DNA of 32,777 nt from Selenomonadaceae bacterium (GCA_017554235.1 JAFZIV010000038.1:1-32777), one strand, 5' to 3'; positions 7,777-16,217 are shown, numbered from the stretch's first letter. Program-made: numbers and translations. The notes: generated by a model from the sequence alone, not told the origin.

Positions 7777-10507
7777 AATAGATTTGACAAAACCCGCGCA
7801 CTTACTTTTACCGTTGCCTGCGGGCGAAAGATTTAGGATTGAAAACGGCGAATCATTAGCGATTGTTCGGAAGGGAAAAATTGAAGTCTACGCCGTAACA
7901 CGCGGGGAAGGTTCATTCCGTCAACAATTTTTAGCAGAACTTTCGGCGGGAAGTGCGGCTTTCCCTGCGCTTGACGAATTTGAAACTGTTGATACGTTGA
8001 TTTACGCTGTGGAAGATTCGGAAGTTGAAATTCTTCCTTTCGACGCGGTAAATATTTCCGAACTTCAAAGGTTAATGCGTGAATGGTTTGCGCACCTTGT
8101 AAAATTATCGTGGATGACTTTGCTTGCAGATAAAGGCGATGAACAGGTTATCGCGTGGCGTGAAGGCACAGTTTTAAACGGCAAGGAAAATTCTTTAGAA
8201 GAATTGTTGGACGAGTTCCGCGACAATGAAGAAATTTTTTCAATGTTGTTGGGCGTAAGATTTCACGCCGACGATAAACGCTTTATTCGCCGCGTAGAAG
8301 TCAGGGCGCATAATCAACGGCGTATGATGGACAATTCCGTTGCCAATTTGCTCGGTGAGGAAGAAACGCCTTACAGTGAAGGTAGTGTTGAAAAAAATCA
8401 AGGGCAACTGCAGGAAGTAACTTTCATTGTGCAACGGACGGCTACGGCTCTTCATATGCCGATTGACAATATAAAACTTGCTCCCGAACTTACGCGCAAG
8501 CTTGACCAAATTCGTTTGATTCGTCGTCTTATGCAAAAGGGAAATATGCAAATGCGTTTAATTTCCCTCGAAAAAGATTGGCACAAAAAAGACAGCGGCG
8601 TTATCATAGGTTATTATGGCGAAGAAAAAGAATTAGCTGTATTTGTTCCGAAGACGCCGAGCAGTTATATTCTTGTCACAAATAAAAATCCTGAAGGCAT
8701 TGAATTGACTGATGACGTTGCCGCGCAGATTGATAAAAGTGCCTTCGCATGTTACGGCGGCTTTCCTGCGCGAAAGTTGGGCGTATTTGACTTGCTGAAA
8801 TTTATTTTCAAGCAATGTTGGTTTGCAGATTATCGCACAGTAATTTTCATTTCACTTGTCAGCGGAATTTTGCCGTTGATAATGCCGATAGTCACTGAAA
8901 CAATTTTTCAAGATATAATTCCGAATCTTGACTACAGCGGCTTGTCGACAGTCACGCAAGTAACGTTTATAATGAGTTTTACGACAGCTTCACTTGGAAT
9001 TGTCCGAAGTATCGCTGTTATGCGCATAACATCAAAAATTGATATGGCGACGGAGGCGGCATTATGGGGACGACTGCTGAATTTGCCGACAAGTTTTTTT
9101 AGAAAGTTTACGACGGGCGAAATTGCCAGCCGTATGGGCGGAATGGGCGTAATAAAAGGTTTAGTCAGCCCTGATTTCATAGGCGGTCTGTTCGGCTTTG
9201 TATTTTCGTTTTGGAGCATATTTTTGATGTGCTACTACAGCTTGAAGTTGGCGGCAGCGGCAGTTGTAGTTTGGTTTGTTTACTGTCTTATTAATGCGGT
9301 AATTTATTGGCGTGTCTTGAAAATGCAACGTAAACTGATTGAGACAGGCAATAAACTTTCGGGTATGATTCAGCAAATTTTTAGCGGACTTGCCAAATTT
9401 CGTGAACACGGCGCAGAAAAGCAAGCGTTTTTATTATGGACAAAAGTTTTTGGTGACCATTGGAATTGGAGCTTGAAACTGCGTTGGCAAGGCAACTACA
9501 ATATGATTATCGGCAGTATTCAACCGTTTATTTTGTCTATGGTTATGTATTACATTGCGGTTTACGGCATGAATGAAATTGGTCCGAACGGCGAACAGAT
9601 ACAAGGAATTACCTACGCGCAGTTTATAGCATTTCAAGCGGCATTTACGTCTTTTAACGGAACGCTGAACGGAGTTATTCCGTTGGTTGCTCAATACTTT
9701 GAAATTCAACCGCACATTGAAAATCTTAAGCCAATTTTGGAAGAAGAGCCGGAAAGTGTCGGCGATAAAATTGACGCAGGTGTTTTGTCTGGCGCGATTG
9801 AAGTCAGCAATTTAACTTTCGGCTACGGTAAAGACGGGCGGGAAGTTTTACATGATTTAAGCTTTAAAATTTCAGCCGGAGAAAATGTAGCGATAGTCGG
9901 ACGGTCGGGTTGTGGAAAGTCAACGCTTGTAAGATTGCTTTTAGGATTTGAGACGCCACGTAAAGGTGCGATTTATTTTGACGGGCAAGATTTATCGGAA
10001 TTGAATATGCCGTCGGTACGCACGCAAATGGGCGTTGTACTTCAAAACGGGCAACTAATGCAGGGCGATATTTTTACAAATATAATCGGTACAAATGCCT
10101 TGACGCAGGACGACGCATGGCAAGCGGCAGAGGCGGCAGGTATCGCGGAAGATATTGCAATGATGCCAATGGGTATGCAGACGGTTATTTCAGAAGGTTC
10201 AAGCAATATTTCAGGCGGTCAACGTCAAAGAATTTTGATAGCGCGGGCGTTGGTAACAAAGCCGTCGATTTTAATTTTTGACGAGGCGACAAGCGCGTTG
10301 GATAATCGGACGCAGGCTATTGTTACGAACAGCTTAAACAGTTTGAATGCAACGCGAATAATTGTAGCGCATAGGTTGTCTACAATTCGGCAATGTGATA
10401 AAATCTTTGTTATGGACGCGGGGCGAATCGTTGAGCAAGGCGGATTTGATGAACTCGTTGAACAAGGTGGAATTTTTTCAAACTTAGTTAAAAGACAGTT
10501 AGCATGA
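7766..10507 (+). CDS. NHLM second ABC transporter (permease/ATPase)
   Basis: This is the partner ABC protein of NHLM bacteriocin export systems, 913 residues from the TTG at 7766. That start has GGAGGAAGG upstream and overlaps the previous gene by 11 nt. The roughly 380-residue N-terminal part begins with a cupin-like/cyclic-nucleotide-binding-like fold (GERFRIENGESLAIVRKGKIE) and replaces the C39 peptidase. Membrane segments span about 350-640. The ATPase has Walker A GRSGCGKST near 711, signature SGGQRQR, Walker B ILIFDEATSALD near 837, and an H-loop AHRLST. It likely forms a heterodimer or a paired step with the upstream exporter. It is the last gene of this transcription unit and is followed by repeat copy B. 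Confidence 0.92.
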   Translation: MENKIDLTKPAHLLLPLPAGERFRIENGESLAIVRKGKIEVYAVTRGEGSFRQQFLAELSAGSAAFPALDEFETVDTLIYAVEDSEVEILPFDAVNISELQRLMREWFAHLVKLSWMTLLADKGDEQVIAWREGTVLNGKENSLEELLDEFRDNEEIFSMLLGVRFHADDKRFIRRVEVRAHNQRRMMDNSVANLLGEEETPYSEGSVEKNQGQLQEVTFIVQRTATALHMPIDNIKLAPELTRKLDQIRLIRRLMQKGNMQMRLISLEKDWHKKDSGVIIGYYGEEKELAVFVPKTPSSYILVTNKNPEGIELTDDVAAQIDKSAFACYGGFPARKLGVFDLLKFIFKQCWFADYRTVIFISLVSGILPLIMPIVTETIFQDIIPNLDYSGLSTVTQVTFIMSFTTASLGIVRSIAVMRITSKIDMATEAALWGRLLNLPTSFFRKFTTGEIASRMGGMGVIKGLVSPDFIGGLFGFVFSFWSIFLMCYYSLKLAAAAVVVWFVYCLINAVIYWRVLKMQRKLIETGNKLSGMIQQIFSGLAKFREHGAEKQAFLLWTKVFGDHWNWSLKLRWQGNYNMIIGSIQPFILSMVMYYIAVYGMNEIGPNGEQIQGITYAQFIAFQAAFTSFNGTLNGVIPLVAQYFEIQPHIENLKPILEEEPESVGDKIDAGVLSGAIEVSNLTFGYGKDGREVLHDLSFKISAGENVAIVGRSGCGKSTLVRLLLGFETPRKGAIYFDGQDLSELNMPSVRTQMGVVLQNGQLMQGDIFTNIIGTNALTQDDAWQAAEAAGIAEDIAMMPMGMQTVISEGSSNISGGQRQRILIARALVTKPSILIFDEATSALDNRTQAIVTNSLNSLNATRIIVAHRLSTIRQCDKIFVMDAGRIVEQGGFDELVEQGGIFSNLVKRQLA

Positions 10508-10510
10508 TAT

Positions 10511-10616
10511 TAGCATTTCTCTTTTGACGCAAAAGAGAAACGCTAGCAAAGAGAAAACAGCCCGCAGCCTTCGCATCACGCTCAGGGTGCGGGCGGGGCG
10601 CACGTCCTTGTGCGCC
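10511..10616 (+). repeat. Three-hairpin intergenic repeat, copy B
   Basis: This is the second copy of the element at 4424-4520, in the same orientation. The first hairpin is 11 bp with 4 further pairs after one mismatch (10511-10526/10530-10545). The second is GCCCGCA 10560-10566 with TGCGGGC 10588-10594. The third is GGCGCAC 10597-10603 with GTGCGCC 10610-10616, identical to copy A. The linker after hairpin 1 (AGCAAAGAGAAAAC against AGCAAAGAAAAC) is also conserved. It begins 3 nt after the ABC gene stop and ends about 55 nt before yebC. Confidence 0.75.
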
Positions 10617-10671
10617 TCTACTTCCTTAACAAGGTAATTGATTGATTTTATTGAAAGAGAGGAATTATTTT

Positions 10672-11400
10672 ATGTCAGGACATTCAAAATGGGCAAACAT
10701 TAAACGCAAAAAAGGAGCTAACGACGCCATACGTGGCGCAATGACGACAAAGATTAGTCGCGAAATTACTATTGCCGTAAAAATGGGCGGTTCCGATCCT
10801 GCGGGCAATATGCGTCTTAAGTTGGCTTTGTCGAAGGCAAAATCTAATAATGTTACGAAAGACAACATTAACCGCGCTATCCAAAAAGGTCTTGGCGCGT
10901 CCGATACTTCTAACTACGAAGAAATTAATTATGAAGGTTACGGACCGGGCGGAGTAGCAATTTTGCTGGACATTTTGACTGACAATCGTAACCGTACCGC
11001 CGCTAATATTCGGCACATTTTTGCAAAACACGGAGGCAATCTCGGTGAAAACGGTTGCGTTGCGTGGATGTTTAAGAAAAAAGCCGTCTTCGTTGTGGAC
11101 AAAGAAACTTTTGACGACGAAGATGCGTTAATGGAAATTGTTATGGACGCAGGCGCAGAAGATTTTGAAAGTGCTGATGATGTCTTTGAAATTACTGCCG
11201 CGCCGGAAGATTTTAACGCGATTGAAAGCGCGCTTGCCGAAAAGGGAATTGAAACTGCCTCTGCAGAAATTACGCAAGTTCCCGATACGACGGTAACGCT
11301 TCAAGGCGATGACGCTGAAAAAATGCAAAAACTTCTTGACGCTCTCGACGAAGATGACGACGTTCAAAACGTTTACGGTAACTACGAATTTGCGGAATAA
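10672..11400 (+). CDS. yebC: YebC/PmpR family protein (transcription/translation factor)
   Basis: This is a conserved cytoplasmic protein of 242 residues beginning MSGHSKWANIKRKKGANDA, the family hallmark, and ending with the acidic domain (DALDEDDDVQNVYGNYEF). Family members have been described as transcriptional regulators, and more recently as ribosome-associated factors easing translation of difficult motifs such as polyproline. The start is ATG 10672, preceded by AGAGAGGAA; the frame is open further upstream but lacks similarity. It stands directly ahead of ruvC and ruvA, the usual bacterial order (yebC-ruvC-ruvA-ruvB), and probably shares their transcript. Confidence 0.95.
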   Translation: MSGHSKWANIKRKKGANDAIRGAMTTKISREITIAVKMGGSDPAGNMRLKLALSKAKSNNVTKDNINRAIQKGLGASDTSNYEEINYEGYGPGGVAILLDILTDNRNRTAANIRHIFAKHGGNLGENGCVAWMFKKKAVFVVDKETFDDEDALMEIVMDAGAEDFESADDVFEITAAPEDFNAIESALAEKGIETASAEITQVPDTTVTLQGDDAEKMQKLLDALDEDDDVQNVYGNYEFAE

Positions 11401-11409
11401 TTTTAAATT

Positions 11410-11910
11410 ATGATAGCGTTGGGAATTGATCCCGGTACGGCAATTTGCGGCTATGCAATAGTTGAACAGTCACGCGGGCGGTTGATACCAAAAAATTTCG
11501 GCGTTATAACTACAAGCCCTCAAGCACGTATGCAGGACAGACTTTTAAAAATTTACAATGAACTTGACGCATTGATAAAAAATTTTCAGCCGGAAGTTGT
11601 CGGCGTAGAGAAATTATTTTTCGGCAAAAATGCTACAACAGCAATTCCCGTCGGACAAGCGCGAGGTGTGGTGTTACTCTGCGCGGCGCAAAATAATTTG
11701 GACGTGGTAGAGATGACGCCCAACGAAGTAAAACTTTCAATCACGGGTTACGGAGGTGCGACGAAGGAACAAGTAATCTACATGGTGACAAAAATTTTAA
11801 ATTTGCCCGAACCGCCAACACCTGATGACGCGGCTGACGCATTGGCAATCGCAATAGGCGCGACTTATGAAGCAAACAGTTTAGTGAGACGAAATTTTTT
11901 GGAGACGTAA
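11410..11910 (+). CDS. ruvC: Holliday junction resolvase RuvC
   Basis: This endonuclease cuts Holliday junctions symmetrically at the end of recombination. The 166 residues carry the RNase H-like catalytic acids: Asp7 in GIDPGTAICGYA, Glu near 68 in VGVEKLFFGKN, and the C-terminal pair in DDAADALAIA near 138-142. Its length is typical. The start ATG is 9 nt after the yebC stop with only a poor upstream ribosome binding site, consistent with coupling. Its stop shares one base with the ruvA start. Confidence 0.95.
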   Translation: MIALGIDPGTAICGYAIVEQSRGRLIPKNFGVITTSPQARMQDRLLKIYNELDALIKNFQPEVVGVEKLFFGKNATTAIPVGQARGVVLLCAAQNNLDVVEMTPNEVKLSITGYGGATKEQVIYMVTKILNLPEPPTPDDAADALAIAIGATYEANSLVRRNFLET

Positions 11911-12503
11911 TGATAGGGTATCTTAATGGCAAAGTAAAATTTTTGACGAATGACGACGTTATAATTGACGTGGGCGGCGTCGGCTATAAAGTTTTAGTGG
12001 ATACTTTGACGCGACAAAATTTACAAGTCGACACGGCAACGGAATTATTTGTTCATACGGCGGTTAGGGAAGACGCAATAACTTTGTACGGCTTTAAAAA
12101 TCGTGAGACGCTTGAATTTTTTGAAACGCTGTTGACAGTTAGCGGTGTCGGTGCAAAATCTGCATTGACTATCGTATCAAAAATTTCTGCGGCAGATTTT
12201 TTTAAAGCAGTTGACGCACAAGATTTATCGACGCTTACGAAATTGCCGAGCATTGGTAAGAAGTCCGCGCAGAGAATTTTGCTAGACCTTAAAGACAAAG
12301 TTAAAAATTTCTCCGCAGATTCTACGGAATATTTTCAACCTGCGCAGATTGTATCGAACGCCTTCGACGAAGCAATGGACGCATTATCGGCATTGGGTTA
12401 CACGTCAGCGGAAATTTCTGCTGTCTTTAAACGCGCTCCAAAAAATTTTTCTACTGAACAACTGATAAAATTTGCATTGAAAGAGTTAAACCGTTTCGCT
12501 TAA
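11910..12503 (+). CDS. ruvA: Holliday junction branch migration protein RuvA
   Basis: RuvA binds four-way junctions as a tetramer and loads the RuvB motor. The 197 residues show the N-terminal OB domain (MIGYLNGKV, VDVGGVGYKV-like), two helix-hairpin-helix motifs (LLTVSGVGAKSALTIV and LTKLPSIGKKSAQRILLDLKDK), and a C-terminal domain III that contacts RuvB (DALSALGYTSAEI). Its start overlaps the ruvC stop. The expected ruvB is not next; hypF follows instead, so ruvB must be elsewhere in the genome. Confidence 0.95.
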   Translation: MIGYLNGKVKFLTNDDVIIDVGGVGYKVLVDTLTRQNLQVDTATELFVHTAVREDAITLYGFKNRETLEFFETLLTVSGVGAKSALTIVSKISAADFFKAVDAQDLSTLTKLPSIGKKSAQRILLDLKDKVKNFSADSTEYFQPAQIVSNAFDEAMDALSALGYTSAEISAVFKRAPKNFSTEQLIKFALKELNRFA

Positions 12504-12540
12504 AATTTTCTGGTAATTTTTGATTTTGATAAAAGAAAAA

Positions 12541-14799
12541 ATGACTTTTAACATAAAAATTTTCGGAATTGTTCAAGGCGTTGGCTTTCGACCTTTTATC
12601 AATCGGACTGCTGACGCTTTTTCTGTACGCGGTACTGTAGCCAATAAAGGTTCCTACGTTGAGATTTTCGCGCAGTGTGATCTCGAAACACTTGAAAAAT
12701 TTTTGGACGCCGTGAAAAAAAATTCGCCGCCACGTTCAACGATTTTAAAAATTGACGTTACGGAGATTGACGAAAAAAATTTTACAAGTTTTGAAATTAT
12801 CGACAGTACGCACGAAGTTGGAGATATTTTTGTTTCGCCTGACATTTCTATTTGTGAAAATTGCAAACAGGAACTTTTTGATAAAACTAACCGCAGATAT
12901 TTGCACCCTTTCATAAATTGTACGGCATGCGGTCCGCGCCTTACGATTTTGGAACATATGCCTTACGATCGCGAAAGAACTTCAATGAAAAATTTTCAAA
13001 TGTGTGAAAACTGCGCGGAAGAATATAATTCTTCAGAATCGCGAAGATTTGACGCGCAACCAATTTGTTGTAATGATTGCGGTCCTATGGTTTACTTGCT
13101 TAACTCGGCGGAAAAAAATCTTGACGCTATCAATACTGCGAGAAAAATTTTGGTTGACGGCGGAATTGTTGCGATAAAAGGAATTGGCGGCTTTCATTTA
13201 GCCTGCGACGCAAAAAATTTTGACGCTGTGAAACGCCTTCGTGAAAATAAATTTCGTCCGACTAAACCTTTTGCCGTGATGTTCAAAGATATTAATTCGG
13301 TTGAACGTGAATGTAATTTGACTTCCGCGCAGAAAAAATTTTTAGACAGTCCTCAAAAGCCTATTGTATTGTTAAAGAAAAAATCTGCTACGAACATTGC
13401 GTCTAATGTTGCGCCTGACATAAATCGTTTAGGCGTGATGTTGCCGTATACGCCATTGCACCTGTTGATATTTGACTTGCCTGACGATATAACAAATTTT
13501 CCCGACGCCTTAGTTATGACAAGCGGTAACCCTAGCGGAAGTCCCATTTCGATTGATGACGAGGACGCGCAGGAAAGTTTTGGAGAATTTTGCGACGCGA
13601 TAATAAGTCACGACAGAAAAATTTTGCTCCGTGCAGATGATTCTGTTATGGATTTTATCGACGATGAACCGTCAATGATTCGTCGCAGTCGAGGTTACGC
13701 ACCTTTACCAATTTACTTTGACCTCTTCCCTAATCCCTCTTCCCTATTCCCTAAATTAGCTATTGGCGGCGAATTAAAAAATACTTTCTGCTTGACGAAA
13801 AATAATTTGATGTATGCTTCACCGTACATTGGCGACATTGGAAATTTGAAAAGTGTTGACGTGTTGAAAAATTCTGTTTGCCGTATGTGCGACCTTTTAG
13901 AAATTACGCCTGAAGTTGTCATTTGCGATAAACACCCGCGCTATCAATCGTCGAAGGTTGCCGCGCAGATTGCTAAAATTTTTGACGTGCCTCTTGTAAA
14001 AGTTCAACACCATTACGCGCACATTTTGAGTTGTCTTGCCGAAAATAATTTTCATGATGAAGTTATAGGCGTGTCGTTTGACGGGATAGGTTACGGTGAT
14101 GACGGCACAATTTGGGGCGGCGAATTTTTTATTTGCGATACGAAAAATTATCAACGTGTCGGACATATTTCAAAATTTACGCAAGCAGGCGGCGATAAAT
14201 CTGCGCGGGAATGTTGGCGCAGTGCAATTTCGATGATGAAAAACTTTGACGTTGACGAAGTAAATTTGAAGTTAAATTTGACGACGCCTGAAAATCTTGC
14301 AGGACAAAAATTTTTGTTGAAAAATAATTTGAATTGTATTGAATCGACGAGTTGCGGAAGATTATTTGACGCGGTAGCATCAATTTTAGGAATTTGCAAT
14401 GTTGCGACGTATGAAGGCGAAGCGGCGATGAAATTACAAAGTTGCGCTGAAAAAAGTGGTCAGTGGTCAGTGGTCAGTGGTCAGAAAAATTTTTCTCTTA
14501 TCACAGAAAAACTTTTTGAAGAAATTTTGACGCGCAGATTGGAAGGTTATGAAGTCGGAGCATTGGCAAGATTTTTTCACGAAGGCTTAGCGGAAATAAT
14601 TGCGTCGACTTGTGAAGAAATTAAAAATAGCTATAACATTAAAACTGTAGCATTGAGCGGAGGCGTCTTTCAAAATTCTTTGCTGACAAGTTTAACTGTT
14701 GTAAAATTAAATCTACACGGCTTTAAAGTTTTACTCAACAAAATGATTCCGCCCAATGACGGTGGTATTTGTATAGGACAGGCAGCTTTCACATTTTAA
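12541..14799 (+). CDS. hypF: Carbamoyltransferase HypF
   Basis: HypF makes carbamoyl-adenylate from carbamoyl phosphate and passes the carbamoyl group to HypE, the first step of cyanide ligand synthesis for [NiFe] hydrogenases. I start it at ATG 12541, where the acylphosphatase domain begins (VQGVGFRPF), giving 752 residues. Next come two Cys4 zinc fingers (about 105-185; CENCKQELF, CTACGPR, CENCAEEY, CCNDCGP), a YrdC-like domain (about 200-385, GGFHLACDA), and the Kae1/HypF C-domain (VKVQHHYAHILSC, GVSFDGIGYGDDGTIWGGEF, ALSGGVFQNSLL). No other hyp or hydrogenase gene is in the window. Two heptanucleotide tandem repeats lie in poorly conserved linkers (13726-13753 and 14456-14483). Confidence 0.95.
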   Translation: MTFNIKIFGIVQGVGFRPFINRTADAFSVRGTVANKGSYVEIFAQCDLETLEKFLDAVKKNSPPRSTILKIDVTEIDEKNFTSFEIIDSTHEVGDIFVSPDISICENCKQELFDKTNRRYLHPFINCTACGPRLTILEHMPYDRERTSMKNFQMCENCAEEYNSSESRRFDAQPICCNDCGPMVYLLNSAEKNLDAINTARKILVDGGIVAIKGIGGFHLACDAKNFDAVKRLRENKFRPTKPFAVMFKDINSVERECNLTSAQKKFLDSPQKPIVLLKKKSATNIASNVAPDINRLGVMLPYTPLHLLIFDLPDDITNFPDALVMTSGNPSGSPISIDDEDAQESFGEFCDAIISHDRKILLRADDSVMDFIDDEPSMIRRSRGYAPLPIYFDLFPNPSSLFPKLAIGGELKNTFCLTKNNLMYASPYIGDIGNLKSVDVLKNSVCRMCDLLEITPEVVICDKHPRYQSSKVAAQIAKIFDVPLVKVQHHYAHILSCLAENNFHDEVIGVSFDGIGYGDDGTIWGGEFFICDTKNYQRVGHISKFTQAGGDKSARECWRSAISMMKNFDVDEVNLKLNLTTPENLAGQKFLLKNNLNCIESTSCGRLFDAVASILGICNVATYEGEAAMKLQSCAEKSGQWSVVSGQKNFSLITEKLFEEILTRRLEGYEVGALARFFHEGLAEIIASTCEEIKNSYNIKTVALSGGVFQNSLLTSLTVVKLNLHGFKVLLNKMIPPNDGGICIGQAAFTF
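13726..13753 (+). repeat. Heptanucleotide tandem repeat (TTCCCTA) in hypF
   Basis: Four consecutive 7-mers (TTCCCTA, ATCCCTC, TTCCCTA, TTCCCTA) are read as part of a short Pro/Ser/Phe-rich linker before the conserved LAIGGELKNTF block. Seven is not a multiple of three, so loss or gain of one unit would break the frame. Confidence 0.8.
14456..14483 (+). repeat. Heptanucleotide tandem repeat (GTGGTCA) in hypF
   Basis: Four perfect copies of GTGGTCA run head to tail and are read as GQWSVVSGQ in a variable loop of the HypF C-domain. Slippage by one unit would shift the frame and truncate the protein about 110 residues early. Confidence 0.9.
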
Positions 14800-14851
14800 A
14801 TAAAAATCCCCAAATCTAAAGTCTGATACACTTATCATTTACAAAAAATGC

Positions 14852-14880
14852 TTGCAAAAAATCAAAATGGCAAATATAAT
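14852..14880 (+). promoter_or_regulatory. Sigma-70-type promoter for ctsR
   Basis: TTGCAA (14852-14857) and a perfect TATAAT (14875-14880) are separated by 17 nt, 25 nt ahead of the ctsR start at 14905. The following AGGTGA serves as ribosome binding site. AGTCAAAAAGTC just downstream loosely recalls a CtsR operator but the heptad spacing does not fit. Confidence 0.75.
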
Positions 14881-14904
14881 AGTCAAAAAGTCGAGGTGAT
14901 TTTT

Positions 14905-15375
14905 ATGTTAAGCAATAAAGCAGATACAGTAGAGGAATATATTTTGCGTATGCTGTCGAGAACGGCAGGAAGCGTCGAATTGAATCGTACCGAACTTGCC
15001 GGAAAAGTAAATTGTGCGCCGTCTCAAATCAGTTACGTTTTGAGTACGAGATTTACTCACGATAAAGGCTTTCGTGTTGAGTCTCAACGCGGGCTTGGCG
15101 GATATATTCGCATTACGGTTGTAGAAAATGCGGAATTAGAGAAAAAAGTTTTGTATCACAATATGATTTCGCAAATTACGGAGGAAACGCCATTTGAAAC
15201 TATCAAGTCGATGTTAGATTATCTGCTGGAAAATCGATTTATAACACGACGTGAAGCTGAAATTATTGCGCAGACGACTTATAACTTGTATAATTCAGAG
15301 GCGACGGAAAAAATTTCGTCTGAAGAGCGGGCTAAAATTGTACGGTCAATTTTCGTTACGTTGTCAAAATTTTAG
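14905..15375 (+). CDS. ctsR: CtsR family transcriptional repressor
   Basis: CtsR represses clp and other heat-shock genes in Firmicutes by binding a heptad direct repeat. The 156 residues show the N-terminal winged helix-turn-helix (ELAGKVNCAPSQISYVLSTRF, about 30-50), the glycine-rich wing RGLGGYIRI (about 60-70), which is the thermosensing loop of the family, and the C-terminal dimer/McsB-contact domain with REAEII. ATG 14905 follows GTCGAGGTGA. Usually ctsR leads an operon with mcsA, mcsB and clpC; here none of them follows and a corrin biosynthesis gene lies 19 nt downstream. It appears to be a stand-alone repressor gene with its own promoter. Confidence 0.92.
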   Translation: MLSNKADTVEEYILRMLSRTAGSVELNRTELAGKVNCAPSQISYVLSTRFTHDKGFRVESQRGLGGYIRITVVENAELEKKVLYHNMISQITEETPFETIKSMLDYLLENRFITRREAEIIAQTTYNLYNSEATEKISSEERAKIVRSIFVTLSKF

Positions 15376-15394
15376 TTTTAAGGAAGTGATTTAA

Positions 15395-16153
15395 GTGGTA
15401 CACATAGTCGGCGCGGGTTCGGGTGATCCCGAGTTAATTACCGTCAAGGGAAAAAGACTTCTTAGCGAAGCGGACATTGTGATTTATGCGGGTTCCCTCG
15501 TCAATCCCGAACTGTTAAATTTTTGCAAAGAAGACGTTGAGCTTTTCAATTCCGCCGAAATGACACTGGATGAAGTCATAAAGGTTATTGAAGTTAAAAA
15601 CGCGAAGGGCAAAGACATTGTGCGATTGCATACGGGCGATCCATCGATTTTCGGCGCGATACAAGAACAGACAGACATTTTAACGGAAAAGAAAATTGAA
15701 TTTGAAATTGTGCCGGGTGTCAGTTCATTTTTAGCGGCGGCGGCGGCACTTAAGCAGGAATTGACTTTGCCGGGCATAACTCAAACGGTTATTTTGACAC
15801 GTCAAGGCGGCGTAACTCCTGTACCTGAAAATGAATCATTAAAAAATCTTGCCGCGTTGTCAGCAACGATTTGTATTTTCCTTTCCGTTAAATTGCTCGA
15901 TAAAGTTATAGAAGATTTACATGACGCAGGTCGTGACTGGAATACGCCCGTTGCTGTTGTCTATAAGGCGTCATGGGATGATGAAAAAATTCTGCGCGGG
16001 ACACTTAAAACTATTTCCGCGCAGGTTAAGTTATCAGGAATTAAGCGAACGGCTTTAATAATCGTCGGAGATTGTTTAAATGCCGCGCGTTATGAAAAAT
16101 CTCATCTGTATTCGCCGAAATTCAGCCACATATTTAGAAGTGCGAAAATTTGA
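15395..16153 (+). CDS. cobM: Precorrin-4/cobalt-precorrin-4 C11-methyltransferase
   Basis: This SAM-dependent methyltransferase of cobalamin ring synthesis methylates C11 of (cobalt-)precorrin-4; in anaerobes the enzyme is called CbiF. The 252 residues start with HIVGAGSGDPELITVKG, the glycine-rich SAM-binding loop of the corrin methylase fold, then LHTGDPSIFGAIQEQ and EIVPGVSSFLAAAAAL, both diagnostic. GTG 15395 is preceded by AAGGAAGTGA. No other cob/cbi gene is nearby, so it is split from its pathway. It is co-directional with ctsR at 19 nt spacing and is followed by a strong terminator. Confidence 0.93.
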   Translation: MVHIVGAGSGDPELITVKGKRLLSEADIVIYAGSLVNPELLNFCKEDVELFNSAEMTLDEVIKVIEVKNAKGKDIVRLHTGDPSIFGAIQEQTDILTEKKIEFEIVPGVSSFLAAAAALKQELTLPGITQTVILTRQGGVTPVPENESLKNLAALSATICIFLSVKLLDKVIEDLHDAGRDWNTPVAVVYKASWDDEKILRGTLKTISAQVKLSGIKRTALIIVGDCLNAARYEKSHLYSPKFSHIFRSAKI

Positions 16154-16173
16154 TGTTATAAAAAAATTTTTTT

Positions 16174-16206
16174 CTCGGACTGAAAATAGTTCGAGATTTT
16201 TTTAAT
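16174..16206 (+). terminator. Rho-independent terminator after cobM
   Basis: CTCGGACT (16174-16181) pairs with AGTTCGAG (16188-16195) across a 6-nt loop and is followed by a run of T from 16197. It isolates ctsR-cobM from the downstream RNA unit. Confidence 0.85.
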
Positions 16207-16217
16207 CTAAATTTTTT

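Noticed and set aside
14881-14900. CtsR operator in front of ctsR
   Set aside because: Two AGTC words occur, but they are 8 nt apart instead of the 10-nt spacing of the CtsR heptad repeat.
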